A stretch of DNA of 64,000 nucleotides. It comes from an uncultured Clostridia bacterium (GTDB taxonomy: Bacteria; Bacillota; Clostridia; TANB77; CAG-508). The stretch is taken from contig CALXKE010000005.1 of assembly GCA_944388805.1 (NCBI GenBank), positions 1 through 64,000 on the forward strand, given 5' to 3'. This document shows positions 56,423 through 64,000 of the stretch, piece by piece; the stretch's first letter is position 1, and the number at the start of each line of letters is the position of its first letter. Position numbers and translations under genes: made by a program. The notes under the pieces were generated by a model. The model had not been told where the DNA came from. It saw only the letters and a program-made list of their open reading frames with translations, and made no database searches.

Positions 56423-58150
56423 ATGAATTACTTAGAAGAATACAAAAAATGGTGTGAAAGTCCAGAATTTGATGAAGAGACAAAAAAAGAATTATTGGCA
56501 ATAAAAGATGATGAGAAAGAAATAGAGGATAGATTTTATAAAGAATTAGAATTTGGAACAGCAGGACTTAGGGGAATTATTGGTGTAGGAACCAATAGAA
56601 TGAACAAATATACAGTGGGAAAAGCAACACAAGGATTAGCAAATTATATATTAGAACAAGGAACTCAAGATAAAGGTGTAGCCATTAGCTATGATTCTAG
56701 AAAAATGTCAAAAGAATTTAGTATGCAAACAGCCTTAATTTTATGTGCAAATGGAATCAAAACATATCTATTTGAAAGTTTAAGACCAGTTCCAGAATTA
56801 TCTTTTGCCATAAGAGAATTAAAATGTACAGCAGGAATTATGATAACGGCAAGCCATAATCCACCAAAATATAACGGATATAAAGTATATTGGGATGATG
56901 GGGCACAAATTGTATCACCAAGAGATAAAGATATTATTGCAAAAGTAAGAGCAGTTGAAAGTTTCTCAGAAATAAAAGAAATTTCAGAAGAAGAAGCCAA
57001 AGATAAAGGATTATTAAACTTTGTAAGAACAGAAATGGATGACAAATATATTGAAAAACTAAAAAGTTTAATTTTAAATCCAGAAATCGTAAAAGAGCAA
57101 GGTAAAAAATTAAAAGTAGTCTATACACCATTACATGGAACAGGAAATATGGTTGCAGAAAGATTATTAAAAGAAATAGGAATTGAAAATCTATATGTTG
57201 TTCCAGAACAAAAAGAACCAGATGGAAATTTCCCAACAGTAGATTATCCAAATCCAGAAGATCCAAAAGCATTCAAATTAGCCTTAGAATTAGCAAAAAA
57301 GGTAGATGCAGATGTTGTACTAGCAACTGATCCAGATGCTGATAGATTAGGAATTTTTGCAAAAGACAAAAAAACAGGAGAATACAAAAATTATACAGGA
57401 AATATGTCAGCATTATTAATTGCAGAATATAGAATATCACAAATGAAAGAAAAAGGTATCTTACCTAAAAATGGTATGATGATAACCACAATTGTATCTT
57501 CTAATTTAACAAAAGCAATTGGGGAATATTACGGATTAGAAGTAATTGAAGTTTTAACTGGATTTAAAAATATTGGAGCAGTTATGAGAAAGGCAGAAGA
57601 AAATAGAGACAAAGAATATGTATTTGGATTTGAAGAAAGCTATGGATGCTTAATTGGAGATTATGCAAGAGATAAAGATGGAATTGCAGCGGTTATGGCA
57701 CTTTGCGAAGCAGCATGCTATTATCAATCAAAAGGAATGACATTATGGGATCAAATGATAGCCATCTATGAAAAATATGGTTATTACAAAGAAACACAAG
57801 TATCTATAGTCAGAGAAGGAGCAGAAGGGGCAGAAGAAATTAAACAAATCATGACAAATACACGTAATAAAGATATAGAAAAGATTGGAGATTATAAAGT
57901 ATTAACTTTTAAAGATATAGATAAAGACTATGTAAAAAATATGATAACAGGAGAAGAAAGTAAAAGTGGTCTTCCAAAATCAAATGTGTTATATTATGAA
58001 TTAGAAGATAATAATTGGTGTTGTATCAGACCATCAGGAACAGAGCCTAAAATAAAATTATATATGGGAGTAAAAGGAAAAACTGACGAAGAAGCAAGTA
58101 AAAAATTAGAAGATTTAAAACAAGCCATGTTAGATGTTGTAAAGATTTAA
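56423..58150 (+). CDS. phosphoglucomutase/phosphomannomutase
   Basis: 575 residues from the ATG at 56423 (AGAGGAGGTCATT upstream). Alpha-D-phosphohexomutase with the active-site serine loop TASHNPPKYNGYKVYW near residue 143, the metal-binding loop ATDPDADRLGIF near 300, the sugar-binding FGFEESYGCLIGD near 400, and the phosphate-binding RPSGTEPKIKLYM at the C terminus. The length and the GTAGLRG N terminus fit the PGM2/PgcA type, which interconverts glucose 6- and 1-phosphate. It forms a metabolic pair with the upstream UDPGP gene. Confidence 0.93.
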   Translation: MNYLEEYKKWCESPEFDEETKKELLAIKDDEKEIEDRFYKELEFGTAGLRGIIGVGTNRMNKYTVGKATQGLANYILEQGTQDKGVAISYDSRKMSKEFSMQTALILCANGIKTYLFESLRPVPELSFAIRELKCTAGIMITASHNPPKYNGYKVYWDDGAQIVSPRDKDIIAKVRAVESFSEIKEISEEEAKDKGLLNFVRTEMDDKYIEKLKSLILNPEIVKEQGKKLKVVYTPLHGTGNMVAERLLKEIGIENLYVVPEQKEPDGNFPTVDYPNPEDPKAFKLALELAKKVDADVVLATDPDADRLGIFAKDKKTGEYKNYTGNMSALLIAEYRISQMKEKGILPKNGMMITTIVSSNLTKAIGEYYGLEVIEVLTGFKNIGAVMRKAEENRDKEYVFGFEESYGCLIGDYARDKDGIAAVMALCEAACYYQSKGMTLWDQMIAIYEKYGYYKETQVSIVREGAEGAEEIKQIMTNTRNKDIEKIGDYKVLTFKDIDKDYVKNMITGEESKSGLPKSNVLYYELEDNNWCCIRPSGTEPKIKLYMGVKGKTDEEASKKLEDLKQAMLDVVKI

Positions 58151-58158
58151 AAATAAAG

Positions 58159-58362
58159 GTTGCCAAAATCGGGAAATTGGGGACGGACTCATTTTTCCCT
58201 TTTTTACAAAATTTAAATATTTAAAAATATAGAATAGAAAGTCATTACACAATTTAGCTTATACAAAGTTGTGTAATGACTTTCTATTCTATATTTTCTA
58301 AGTGCTTTACAATACAAAAAAGGGAAAAATGAGTCCGTCCCCAATTTCCCGATTTTGGCAAC
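58159..58362. repeat. 204-bp compound palindromic element, REPIN-like copy 4
   Basis: Outer arms of about 47 bp (58159-58205 and 58316-58362) begin GTTGCCAAAATCGGGAAATT and contain GGGGACGGACTCA. Nested inside is a second 29-bp inverted repeat (about 58228-58256 and 58271-58299, ATAGAATAGAAAGTCATTAC). It shares GTTGCCAAA and GGGGACG with the three other copies but has different inner sequence. It sits between convergent genes and could serve as a terminator for both. Confidence 0.85.
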
Positions 58363-58363
58363 T

Positions 58364-59074
58364 CTATTTTAGTTTCCAGTCATCTAAATTTCTCTGAATA
58401 GCCCCAAATAAATTAGCTCTTATCATAGGAATATTTTTAGATAATGTATAAATTAAATTTTTCATATCTTCTCTTTTGGATGTTCCATCCATTGGACAAA
58501 CTTTTGGCATAACATCTATATTGTTTTTTCTAACAAATCGTTTGATTTCTTTTTCAGGTGTATATACAAGCGGTCTAATTAATGTGATTTTTGACCTATC
58601 CATATAACTTTTTGGTGAAAATGTTCCGATGTTTCCTGTATATAGTAAATTTAAAAGAAAAGTTTCTAATACATCATCTTGATTATGTCCTAATGCTATT
58701 TTATTACACCCTTCTCTAATGGCAATCGAATTAATGACACCTCTACGCAAATTGGCACATAAAGAGCATGGATTTTTTTCTTTCCTTATATCAAAAACAA
58801 TTTCTTTTGCATTGCTATTCTCAATATATAAAGGAACGTCCACTTCCTCACATACTTTTTTTAAAAAGTTGATATCAAAAAATTCAAATCCTGGGTTAAC
58901 ACTCACTGCAATAATATCAAACTTTTTAGGATAAAATATTTGTAGATTTTTAAAAGCTTTTAACATGGTAATAGAATCTTTTCCACCAGAAAGGCAGATG
59001 GCAATTTTGTCACCTTCTTCTATCATGTGATATTCCTCAATTGCTTTTCGCATATGACTTAATATTCTTTGCAT
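58364..59074 (-). CDS. TtcA-like tRNA thiolation protein
   Basis: 236 residues from the ATG at 59074 (GGGGGGTTAT upstream). PP-loop ATPase with SGGKDS near residue 32, then CSLC (NPCSLCANLRRG) and a further Cys in PKVCPMDG, which are the cluster ligands of TtcA-type enzymes. TtcA makes 2-thiocytidine in tRNA. Shorter clostridial relatives may have other tRNA targets. ALGHNQDDVLETFLLNL is the second substrate motif. It converges on the phosphohexomutase gene. Confidence 0.85.
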   Translation of the reverse strand: MQRILSHMRKAIEEYHMIEEGDKIAICLSGGKDSITMLKAFKNLQIFYPKKFDIIAVSVNPGFEFFDINFLKKVCEEVDVPLYIENSNAKEIVFDIRKEKNPCSLCANLRRGVINSIAIREGCNKIALGHNQDDVLETFLLNLLYTGNIGTFSPKSYMDRSKITLIRPLVYTPEKEIKRFVRKNNIDVMPKVCPMDGTSKREDMKNLIYTLSKNIPMIRANLFGAIQRNLDDWKLK

Positions 59075-59221
59075 ATAACCCCCCAATTAAATATGATAAT
59101 TCTATTATATCAAATGTTGTCAATAGTATCACGAAAAACGAGTAAAAGTTTACGGGGGGGTTCTTTAAAAAAATCATACTATTTGTATAATAAAGTCAAA
59201 TATGAAAGGGAGGTGAACAAT

Positions 59222-59836
59222 ATGGCAAATATTCAAAATGTAGATTATGAAGCATTACCAGGTCAAGCTGGGCAAATGAGAAGCCATGGTCAAGAATTAA
59301 ACAATGAATTAACAACAGCATATCAAAGAATTACAGATATGCACAATGTTTGGTATGGACAAAGATATAATTCATTAGTAAAAGAATTTAATAATATAAT
59401 TCCACAACTTAATGAATTATTAGATTTAGTTGTAGGAGAAATTCCATTTGCATTGGAAACAATTGCTAACAATTATTCTCAAGCAGATAAAGGAGCAAAT
59501 GTAACAAGTGCTCAAAAAACTGCACCAAACAAAATTACAGATATTGCAATTCACAATGATGTAGGTATGAGATTTTTAACAGGAGATGTTGAAAGTATAC
59601 AAAGTCAAGTTGTATCAAACTTAGATAATGCAAAATCAAAGATGGATACAATTGAATCAGTATATGGACAAATCCAATGGCAAAGTGAGGCTTCAGACGC
59701 TTTTAGAAGTACATTTACTAGATTAAAAAGCGAAATCGTAGCATCATTTGAAAATATCAAATCTCAATTTACAAAACTTATGACTCAAACACAAAATGAT
59801 GTACAATCTGCAGAAACTTCAAATACAGTTCAATAG
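59222..59836 (+). CDS. tandem double-WXG100 protein (type VII secretion)
   Basis: 204 residues, all helical. Two WXG100-like helical hairpins lie in one chain. The first has NVWYGQRY as its turn (about residues 42-49); the second has IQWQSEASDAF (about 156-166), a WxS variant. WXG100 proteins are about 100 residues and work as dimers, so this looks like a covalent dimer. Secretion by the EssC machine encoded downstream is expected. AAAGGGAGGTGAACAAT precedes the ATG; longer frames upstream lack a site. Confidence 0.8.
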   Translation: MANIQNVDYEALPGQAGQMRSHGQELNNELTTAYQRITDMHNVWYGQRYNSLVKEFNNIIPQLNELLDLVVGEIPFALETIANNYSQADKGANVTSAQKTAPNKITDIAIHNDVGMRFLTGDVESIQSQVVSNLDNAKSKMDTIESVYGQIQWQSEASDAFRSTFTRLKSEIVASFENIKSQFTKLMTQTQNDVQSAETSNTVQ

Positions 59837-59992
59837 ATTGAATCTCACTTTTGAGCATAAATATTTTTCGAATAACTGCTTCATAAAAAAAGCAGTTATT
59901 AGAAAAGTATTTATGAAAAAATATGTAAGATATATTTATTTTGAAATATCAATTTCAATAAATACAATTTGAAATAAAGGGGGTGAATGTTT

Positions 59993-60487
59993 ATGAGTAA
60001 TGCTGTGGCTGATAATTATAGAAAATATGGAGGATTGGTTCAATTTAAGTACACAGATCAAAAAGTTGCAGCACAAAGAGCATTAACGCAAGAAGGTGTT
60101 CGTCTACAATCTGAAATAAATAAATATAAAGAAAGTTACAATGGGTATGTAAATAATGTATTACCATATTTATCATCAGCAATATCTGATTATGATGGAT
60201 ATACATATAACAAAATCAAAAATGCACTTCGATATTTTGAGGAAAATTATCAAAATAGTGATACTGCTGATAAAATGAAAACAACACTTATAGGATATGA
60301 AAAATCTACTAAAAGTATAAAAGAAGCTATTCAAAGATTAAAACAAAATGTTGAAAATAGAAAGAAAGAATTAGAAAATCTAATGAAAGATCTTCAGAAT
60401 CAATTGTCTGATGTGAAGGCTGTGTATGAGTCTGTAAAAAATACAGCAGTAACAATGCCAGAAGGATATGATACAATGCCAGAATAA
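59993..60487 (+). CDS. helical protein of the type VII locus
   Basis: 164 residues from the ATG at 59993 (AAAGGGGGTG upstream). No signal peptide or membrane helix. The N-terminal half has aromatic and polar helices, and the second half is a coiled coil (about residues 100-150). It ends in TMPEGYDTMPE. It lies between two type VII substrates-like genes, so it may be a partner or a secreted helical protein. It has no WXG motif. Family not recognised. Confidence 0.6.
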   Translation: MSNAVADNYRKYGGLVQFKYTDQKVAAQRALTQEGVRLQSEINKYKESYNGYVNNVLPYLSSAISDYDGYTYNKIKNALRYFEENYQNSDTADKMKTTLIGYEKSTKSIKEAIQRLKQNVENRKKELENLMKDLQNQLSDVKAVYESVKNTAVTMPEGYDTMPE

Positions 60488-60584
60488 ATACATAAGTAAA
60501 TGTAATTAACAATACAAAATATATAAAAGGGTTTATAGGTTTAACCCTTAAAAAACCTAAATATATGAGCAAGGAAGGTAGAAA

Positions 60585-62156
60585 ATGGGTGTAAAGGTAA
60601 ATACAGATGGGCTACAAAATTGTTCTAAAAAATTAGAAGAATGTGTTTGGGGATTAGAGGATACCAAAAACAATTTACAAAAATGTAAATTTCCAGATGA
60701 CGAAAATTATAAAGCAAGTTTTGAAAGAAATTTAAATACAATCAAAACATATACACAACAAACAAAAGAAAAAATAGAAAATTATAAAAAAGATGTTAAT
60801 AATGTCATCAAGGATTTTAACAATGCAGAAGCAAAAAACAAGCAAATTTCCAGTGAAATTATAGCAACTACAGTGACAGGTCTGTCAACAAAATATTCTA
60901 ATAGCGGTTATTCAAATACAACGACACCTTCTGCAGATATACTAGAAGGTATAGATGATGAAGGAATACAAACAGAAAAACAAGACAATGTAGGAGCATT
61001 AGACCAAGATTCCGTTGGATTAAAAGATGATAATGGTGTTCAAACAGATAATCCTACAGATACAGAAATCAATAAAGATGAACAAGATGTTGGATTAGAA
61101 GGAAATGTTCCAGATACACAGGTAGAAGCTGTAATAGAACTTATTTACGGAGAAGATACAACTATTCCTGATGATACAAAGGAAAGAATTGTTGAAGCGA
61201 TTTCAGAGATTAATAAAACAGAAATTCTTGATGGACTAGATGAAGATATTGCAAATCAAATTCGTGCAGAAATTGTAAAAGATTATCTTGATGGAGAACT
61301 AGAATTAGAGGGGATTGAAGCAGAAGATTTACAAGAATATATTGAAAGTCAACCAAGTATAAAAATACAATTTGAAATGGATGAGGCACTTGCACGTTTT
61401 GATAGTCTAATTGAAAGTGGTGTTTTAACAAAAAATCAAATAAAAACTGTAATAGAAGAGAATATTGAGATACATGATGATCAAGAATTTGAGAAACTAT
61501 ATATAGAAAATGGTGGAATAGAAACAGAAGTTTCTAATATTGAATCTTTTTATGATCCAGAAACACAAAAGGTTCATATAAGAAATACAGTGGAATCAGA
61601 AACAATAACTGTAGCTATTGTTACAGTATTAGGTGATGTTTTATTTTATAATGAGGAAACAGGAGAGATTTCTTATAAAAATGTAGAAGATTTAAATCAA
61701 GATGTAAATGCAAATATAGGAGATAGTCAAGTAGACTCATCAACAACAGATGTAGAGAATCCAGAAACAGATGTAAATGCAAATATAGGAGATAATCAAG
61801 TAGACTCATCAGCAACAGATGTAGAGAATCCAGAAACAGATGTAAATGCAAATATAGGAGATAATCAAGTAGACTCATCAGCAACAGATGTAAAGAATCC
61901 AGAAACAGATGTAAATGCAAATATAGGAGATAATCAAGTTGATTCATCAGTAACAGATGTAGAAAATCCAGAAGTAGATGTAAATACCAATATGGGAGAT
62001 GGTCAAACAGATTCGTCATCAACAAATGTAGAAGATTTTGATACAGATACGACAATAGAAATGCCAGAAAGCGAATTTGAAAGAGGAACTTTTACAAATA
62101 TAGGAAATATAGGTAAAAGTAACACAACAACGAATACATCTAATTCAGAACAATAG
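60585..62156 (+). CDS. Esx-like protein with acidic repeat tail
   Basis: 523 residues. The N-terminal 95 residues form a helical hairpin like an Esx/LXG head (ECVWGLEDTKNN at the first turn). A low-complexity Asp/Asn/Gln/Thr stretch follows to about 180, then an acidic helical domain (about 185-300), a beta-rich segment (about 310-370), and five repeats of 23 residues (372-486) built on DVNANIGDNQVDSSATDVE. The tail ends in Ser/Thr/Asn. There is no signal peptide, so type VII export is the likely route. It could be a surface or effector protein. AAGGAAGG precedes the ATG. Confidence 0.6.
   Translation: MGVKVNTDGLQNCSKKLEECVWGLEDTKNNLQKCKFPDDENYKASFERNLNTIKTYTQQTKEKIENYKKDVNNVIKDFNNAEAKNKQISSEIIATTVTGLSTKYSNSGYSNTTTPSADILEGIDDEGIQTEKQDNVGALDQDSVGLKDDNGVQTDNPTDTEINKDEQDVGLEGNVPDTQVEAVIELIYGEDTTIPDDTKERIVEAISEINKTEILDGLDEDIANQIRAEIVKDYLDGELELEGIEAEDLQEYIESQPSIKIQFEMDEALARFDSLIESGVLTKNQIKTVIEENIEIHDDQEFEKLYIENGGIETEVSNIESFYDPETQKVHIRNTVESETITVAIVTVLGDVLFYNEETGEISYKNVEDLNQDVNANIGDSQVDSSTTDVENPETDVNANIGDNQVDSSATDVENPETDVNANIGDNQVDSSATDVKNPETDVNANIGDNQVDSSVTDVENPEVDVNTNMGDGQTDSSSTNVEDFDTDTTIEMPESEFERGTFTNIGNIGKSNTTTNTSNSEQ
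61701..62045 (+). repeat. five 69-bp in-frame coding repeats
   Basis: Five consecutive 69-bp units encode 23 residues each. Units 1-4 are nearly identical in DNA and the fifth is diverged. Recent expansion by unequal exchange or slippage is likely. Confidence 0.9.
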
Positions 62157-62345
62157 CGGGCTTTTTTGAACATTTTATCTGTTTATAACTTTTTTTATGT
62201 TAGTAAAATTTGTGTGCAATCGATAGAGCGAAGCGATGTTCTTGTATTGGAATAGATAAACTTTTAAAAAGCCAAAAAAGATTCTTAAATGTAAATAGAA
62301 TAAAAACTAAGAAATTTATGGAGATGCAGAAGAAGAGGTGTCATT
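62157..62345 (+). promoter_or_regulatory. spacer before essC
   Basis: GGCTTTTTTGAA (62160-62171) can pair with the distant TTTTAAAAAGCC (about 62262-62273), enclosing a region that holds ATCGATAGAGCGAAGCGAT. It may be a terminator or a leader structure that sets EssC levels. No promoter boxes are obvious. Confidence 0.3.
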
Positions 62346-64000
62346 ATGCAAATAGTGCTAATAGGCAAAAATACACTATATAAACTCTCTTTACCTAAAA
62401 ATATTGAAGGAAATTATTGGCTAACAGACCAAAAAGAAAAAAAAGAAAAAAAGTTAATCAATGTTGAAGGAAGAGATGGTAAATGGCAACTTGTACATAA
62501 TGATCAAACAAATGTAATTGATCTTAGATTTATTAGTATAGAAGACAAGAGCCATGAAATAAGAGTATATAAGAATAGTAATGTCGAAAAGGAAAAAACA
62601 ATTATTTTAGAAGAATATAAGATGTATGGAATATCTTTTAAGGATTCTAAAGAATTGTTTATTCTTTGTTGTCTACCAACTTTCGAAAAAGATTTAATAC
62701 AATTAGATATAAAAAGACGTGAACCTTTTCTAATAGGAAGTGATCCTAAAAATCCAATATCTTACAGAAATCAGTTGGTATCAAAAAAACATGCAAAAAT
62801 TTACTTATATGAAAACAATTGGATGATAGAAAATTATGATGTAAATTTTGGGACTTTTGTTAATGGAAAACCAGTTATCAAACCACAATTGTTAATGAAT
62901 GGTGATATTATTTTTATAATGGGATTAAAAATAATCATAATGGGAAATCATCTTTATATTAATAATCCCCAAGACAATTTATATTATAGTGCGGGATTTT
63001 TTCACATATCAGAAAAAAAAGTAGAAAAAGTTATAAGAGGACAAGATGAAGAAAAAAACATAGAGTTATATGATGATAATGAATATTTTTCTAGAGCACC
63101 TAGAATTACGAATATTATTGAAAGAGAAAAAGTAAAAATTGATGAACCACCACAGGCTCAAGATAAAGAAGAAATGCCACTGATTTTGACATTAGGAACC
63201 TCTATGTCTATGGGTGCAATTATGCTAGTATCTGTGTATAATGCGATAGATGGTTCTATTACTGGAACATCTACCACAAAACAAACAGTAACTTCTCTAA
63301 TTATTGCTGTGGCAATGCTTGTTAGTATCATATTATTTCCAATTTTAACTGCAAAATATAATAGAAAAAAGAAACAAAGATATGAGGAAAAACGTCAAAA
63401 ACGATATAAAGAATATTTAATGAAGAAAAAAGATCATATAACACAAATCATGCAGAAACAAAAAGACATATTATATGAAAACAATTTGTCTCCAGAGGAA
63501 TGTACACAAATCATACTAAATAAAAGTGGTCGATTGTGGGAAAGAAAAATAGATGATTATGATTTCCTTACAGTAAGATTAGGTGTGGGTGATGTAGATA
63601 CAGAAATTGATATACAATATCCAGAAGAAAAATTTATGATGGAAGATGATAATTTAATAGATATTTTAAATGATATAGCAGATAGTTCTAAAGTGATTAA
63701 ATCTGCACCGATTACAGTATCTCTTACAGAAAAAAATGTATCAGCTTTAATTGTAAAGAAAAATGAAAATATTGATAACTTTTTGAGAAATTTAATTATA
63801 CAATTAATCACTTTTCAAAGTTATGAAGATCTAAAATTAGTATTTTTGTTAAATCAAAATGGGGCAAAAGAGTTAGAATATGCCAAAATGCTACCACATG
63901 TTTGGAGTAGAGATAAACAAATTCGTTTTTTCACACATGATGAAGAAGAAATGAAAGATATTTCAAAATATCTGGAGGTAGAACTACAAAATAGATTACA
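62346..64000 (+). CDS. essC: type VIIb secretion ATPase EssC, N-terminal part
   Basis: Open to the window edge (551+ residues). It begins MQIVLIGKNTLYKLSLP, with AAGAGGTGTCATT before the ATG. Two N-terminal FHA-like domains come first; the second holds FLIGSDPKNPISYRNQLVSKKHAKI (given here as family hallmark at about residues 125-150). Two membrane helices lie at about 275-295 and 310-330. A helical KKKQRYEEKRQKRYKEYLMKK stalk and the start of the FtsK/SpoIIIE-type region follow. This is the EssC/YukBA layout, the motor of type VIIb secretion. The ATPase modules lie beyond the window. Confidence 0.9.
   Translation, partial: MQIVLIGKNTLYKLSLPKNIEGNYWLTDQKEKKEKKLINVEGRDGKWQLVHNDQTNVIDLRFISIEDKSHEIRVYKNSNVEKEKTIILEEYKMYGISFKDSKELFILCCLPTFEKDLIQLDIKRREPFLIGSDPKNPISYRNQLVSKKHAKIYLYENNWMIENYDVNFGTFVNGKPVIKPQLLMNGDIIFIMGLKIIIMGNHLYINNPQDNLYYSAGFFHISEKKVEKVIRGQDEEKNIELYDDNEYFSRAPRITNIIEREKVKIDEPPQAQDKEEMPLILTLGTSMSMGAIMLVSVYNAIDGSITGTSTTKQTVTSLIIAVAMLVSIILFPILTAKYNRKKKQRYEEKRQKRYKEYLMKKKDHITQIMQKQKDILYENNLSPEECTQIILNKSGRLWERKIDDYDFLTVRLGVGDVDTEIDIQYPEEKFMMEDDNLIDILNDIADSSKVIKSAPITVSLTEKNVSALIVKKNENIDNFLRNLIIQLITFQSYEDLKLVFLLNQNGAKELEYAKMLPHVWSRDKQIRFFTHDEEEMKDISKYLEVELQNRL

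Noticed and set aside
61701..62045. Regular direct repeats that could suggest a CRISPR array
   Set aside because: The 69-bp units are contiguous without unique spacers and are in frame inside a protein gene.
61621..62055. Leu/His-rich minus-strand frame over the repeats
   Set aside because: It is the reverse reading of the plus-strand repeats, with no start signals.

Overview
The window is the replication-origin region of a very AT-rich, spore-forming Firmicute of the class Clostridia, probably an uncultured gut lineage. The evidence is the gene set (spmA/spmB, spoIIR, a GerMN protein, an AbrB/SpoVT regulator, a 2-hydroxyacyl-CoA dehydratase activase), near-exclusive use of AGA for arginine, and the dnaN-dnaA-oriC-rpmH-rnpA-yidD-yidC-jag-mnmE-mnmG-rsmG-parA-parB order. 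Genes left of about 13.5 kb run on the minus strand and those just right of it on the plus strand. Non-coding DNA is T-rich on the left and A-rich on the right, as expected for two replichores diverging from an origin at about 13.4-13.9 kb.

Layout. 1-2458 is gene-free, extremely AT-rich DNA with short tandem repeats and a decayed repeat of about 0.7 kb. 2459-5876 (minus) is a small type IV secretion (T4SS) relic: a TraC-like protein, a VirB4 ATPase and a CpaE-like protein without a P-loop. 6820-13432 (minus) is gyrB, recF, dnaN, dnaA; the usual yaaA and gyrA are absent. 13433-13878 is the origin with DnaA boxes. 13879-23640 (plus) is the rpmH-to-parB housekeeping run plus a DUF4446 gene. Two tRNA-Ser genes and a GT-C glycosyltransferase follow. 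25897-40075 (plus) is a complete-looking T4SS-like envelope machine: four pilins, PrgI, TraC-like, VirB4, VirB6-like, two NTF2-like/VirB8-like anchored proteins and a 1175-residue multi-domain cell-wall hydrolase. It has no relaxase and no coupling protein. 40124-59074 is a mixed housekeeping and sporulation region (DnaJ protein, CoA-dehydratase activase, trmN6, rsmI, abrB, spmAB, rlmH, walJ-like hydrolase, murA, spoIIR, a sugar-nucleotide pyrophosphorylase, a phosphohexomutase, a TtcA-like enzyme). 59222 to the window edge is the start of a type VIIb secretion locus: a double-WXG100 protein, two helical proteins and EssC, cut by the window end.

Most unusual observation. Three otherwise intact genes (mnmE, the T4SS virB6-like gene and the walJ-like gene) are each broken by one extra C. 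In each case the break is an in-frame CGG codon, and dropping its C restores the frame by reading the following GGN as glycine (NNN-C-GGN). Reading both strands by eye I found no other in-frame CGG codon in a gene of this window. This suggests that CGG is not a normal sense codon here and that ribosomes shift +1 at it (or read CGGN as a four-base codon), although recurrent sequence errors must be excluded.

Other items: four hairpin-forming inverted repeats (REPIN-like) that share a GTTGCCAAA arm, a second two-copy hairpin repeat, two neighbouring relic genes that seem to lack ATG/GTG/TTG starts, several small stand-alone genes, and a serine-hydrolase-like domain that has lost its nucleophile inside the T4SS hydrolase.
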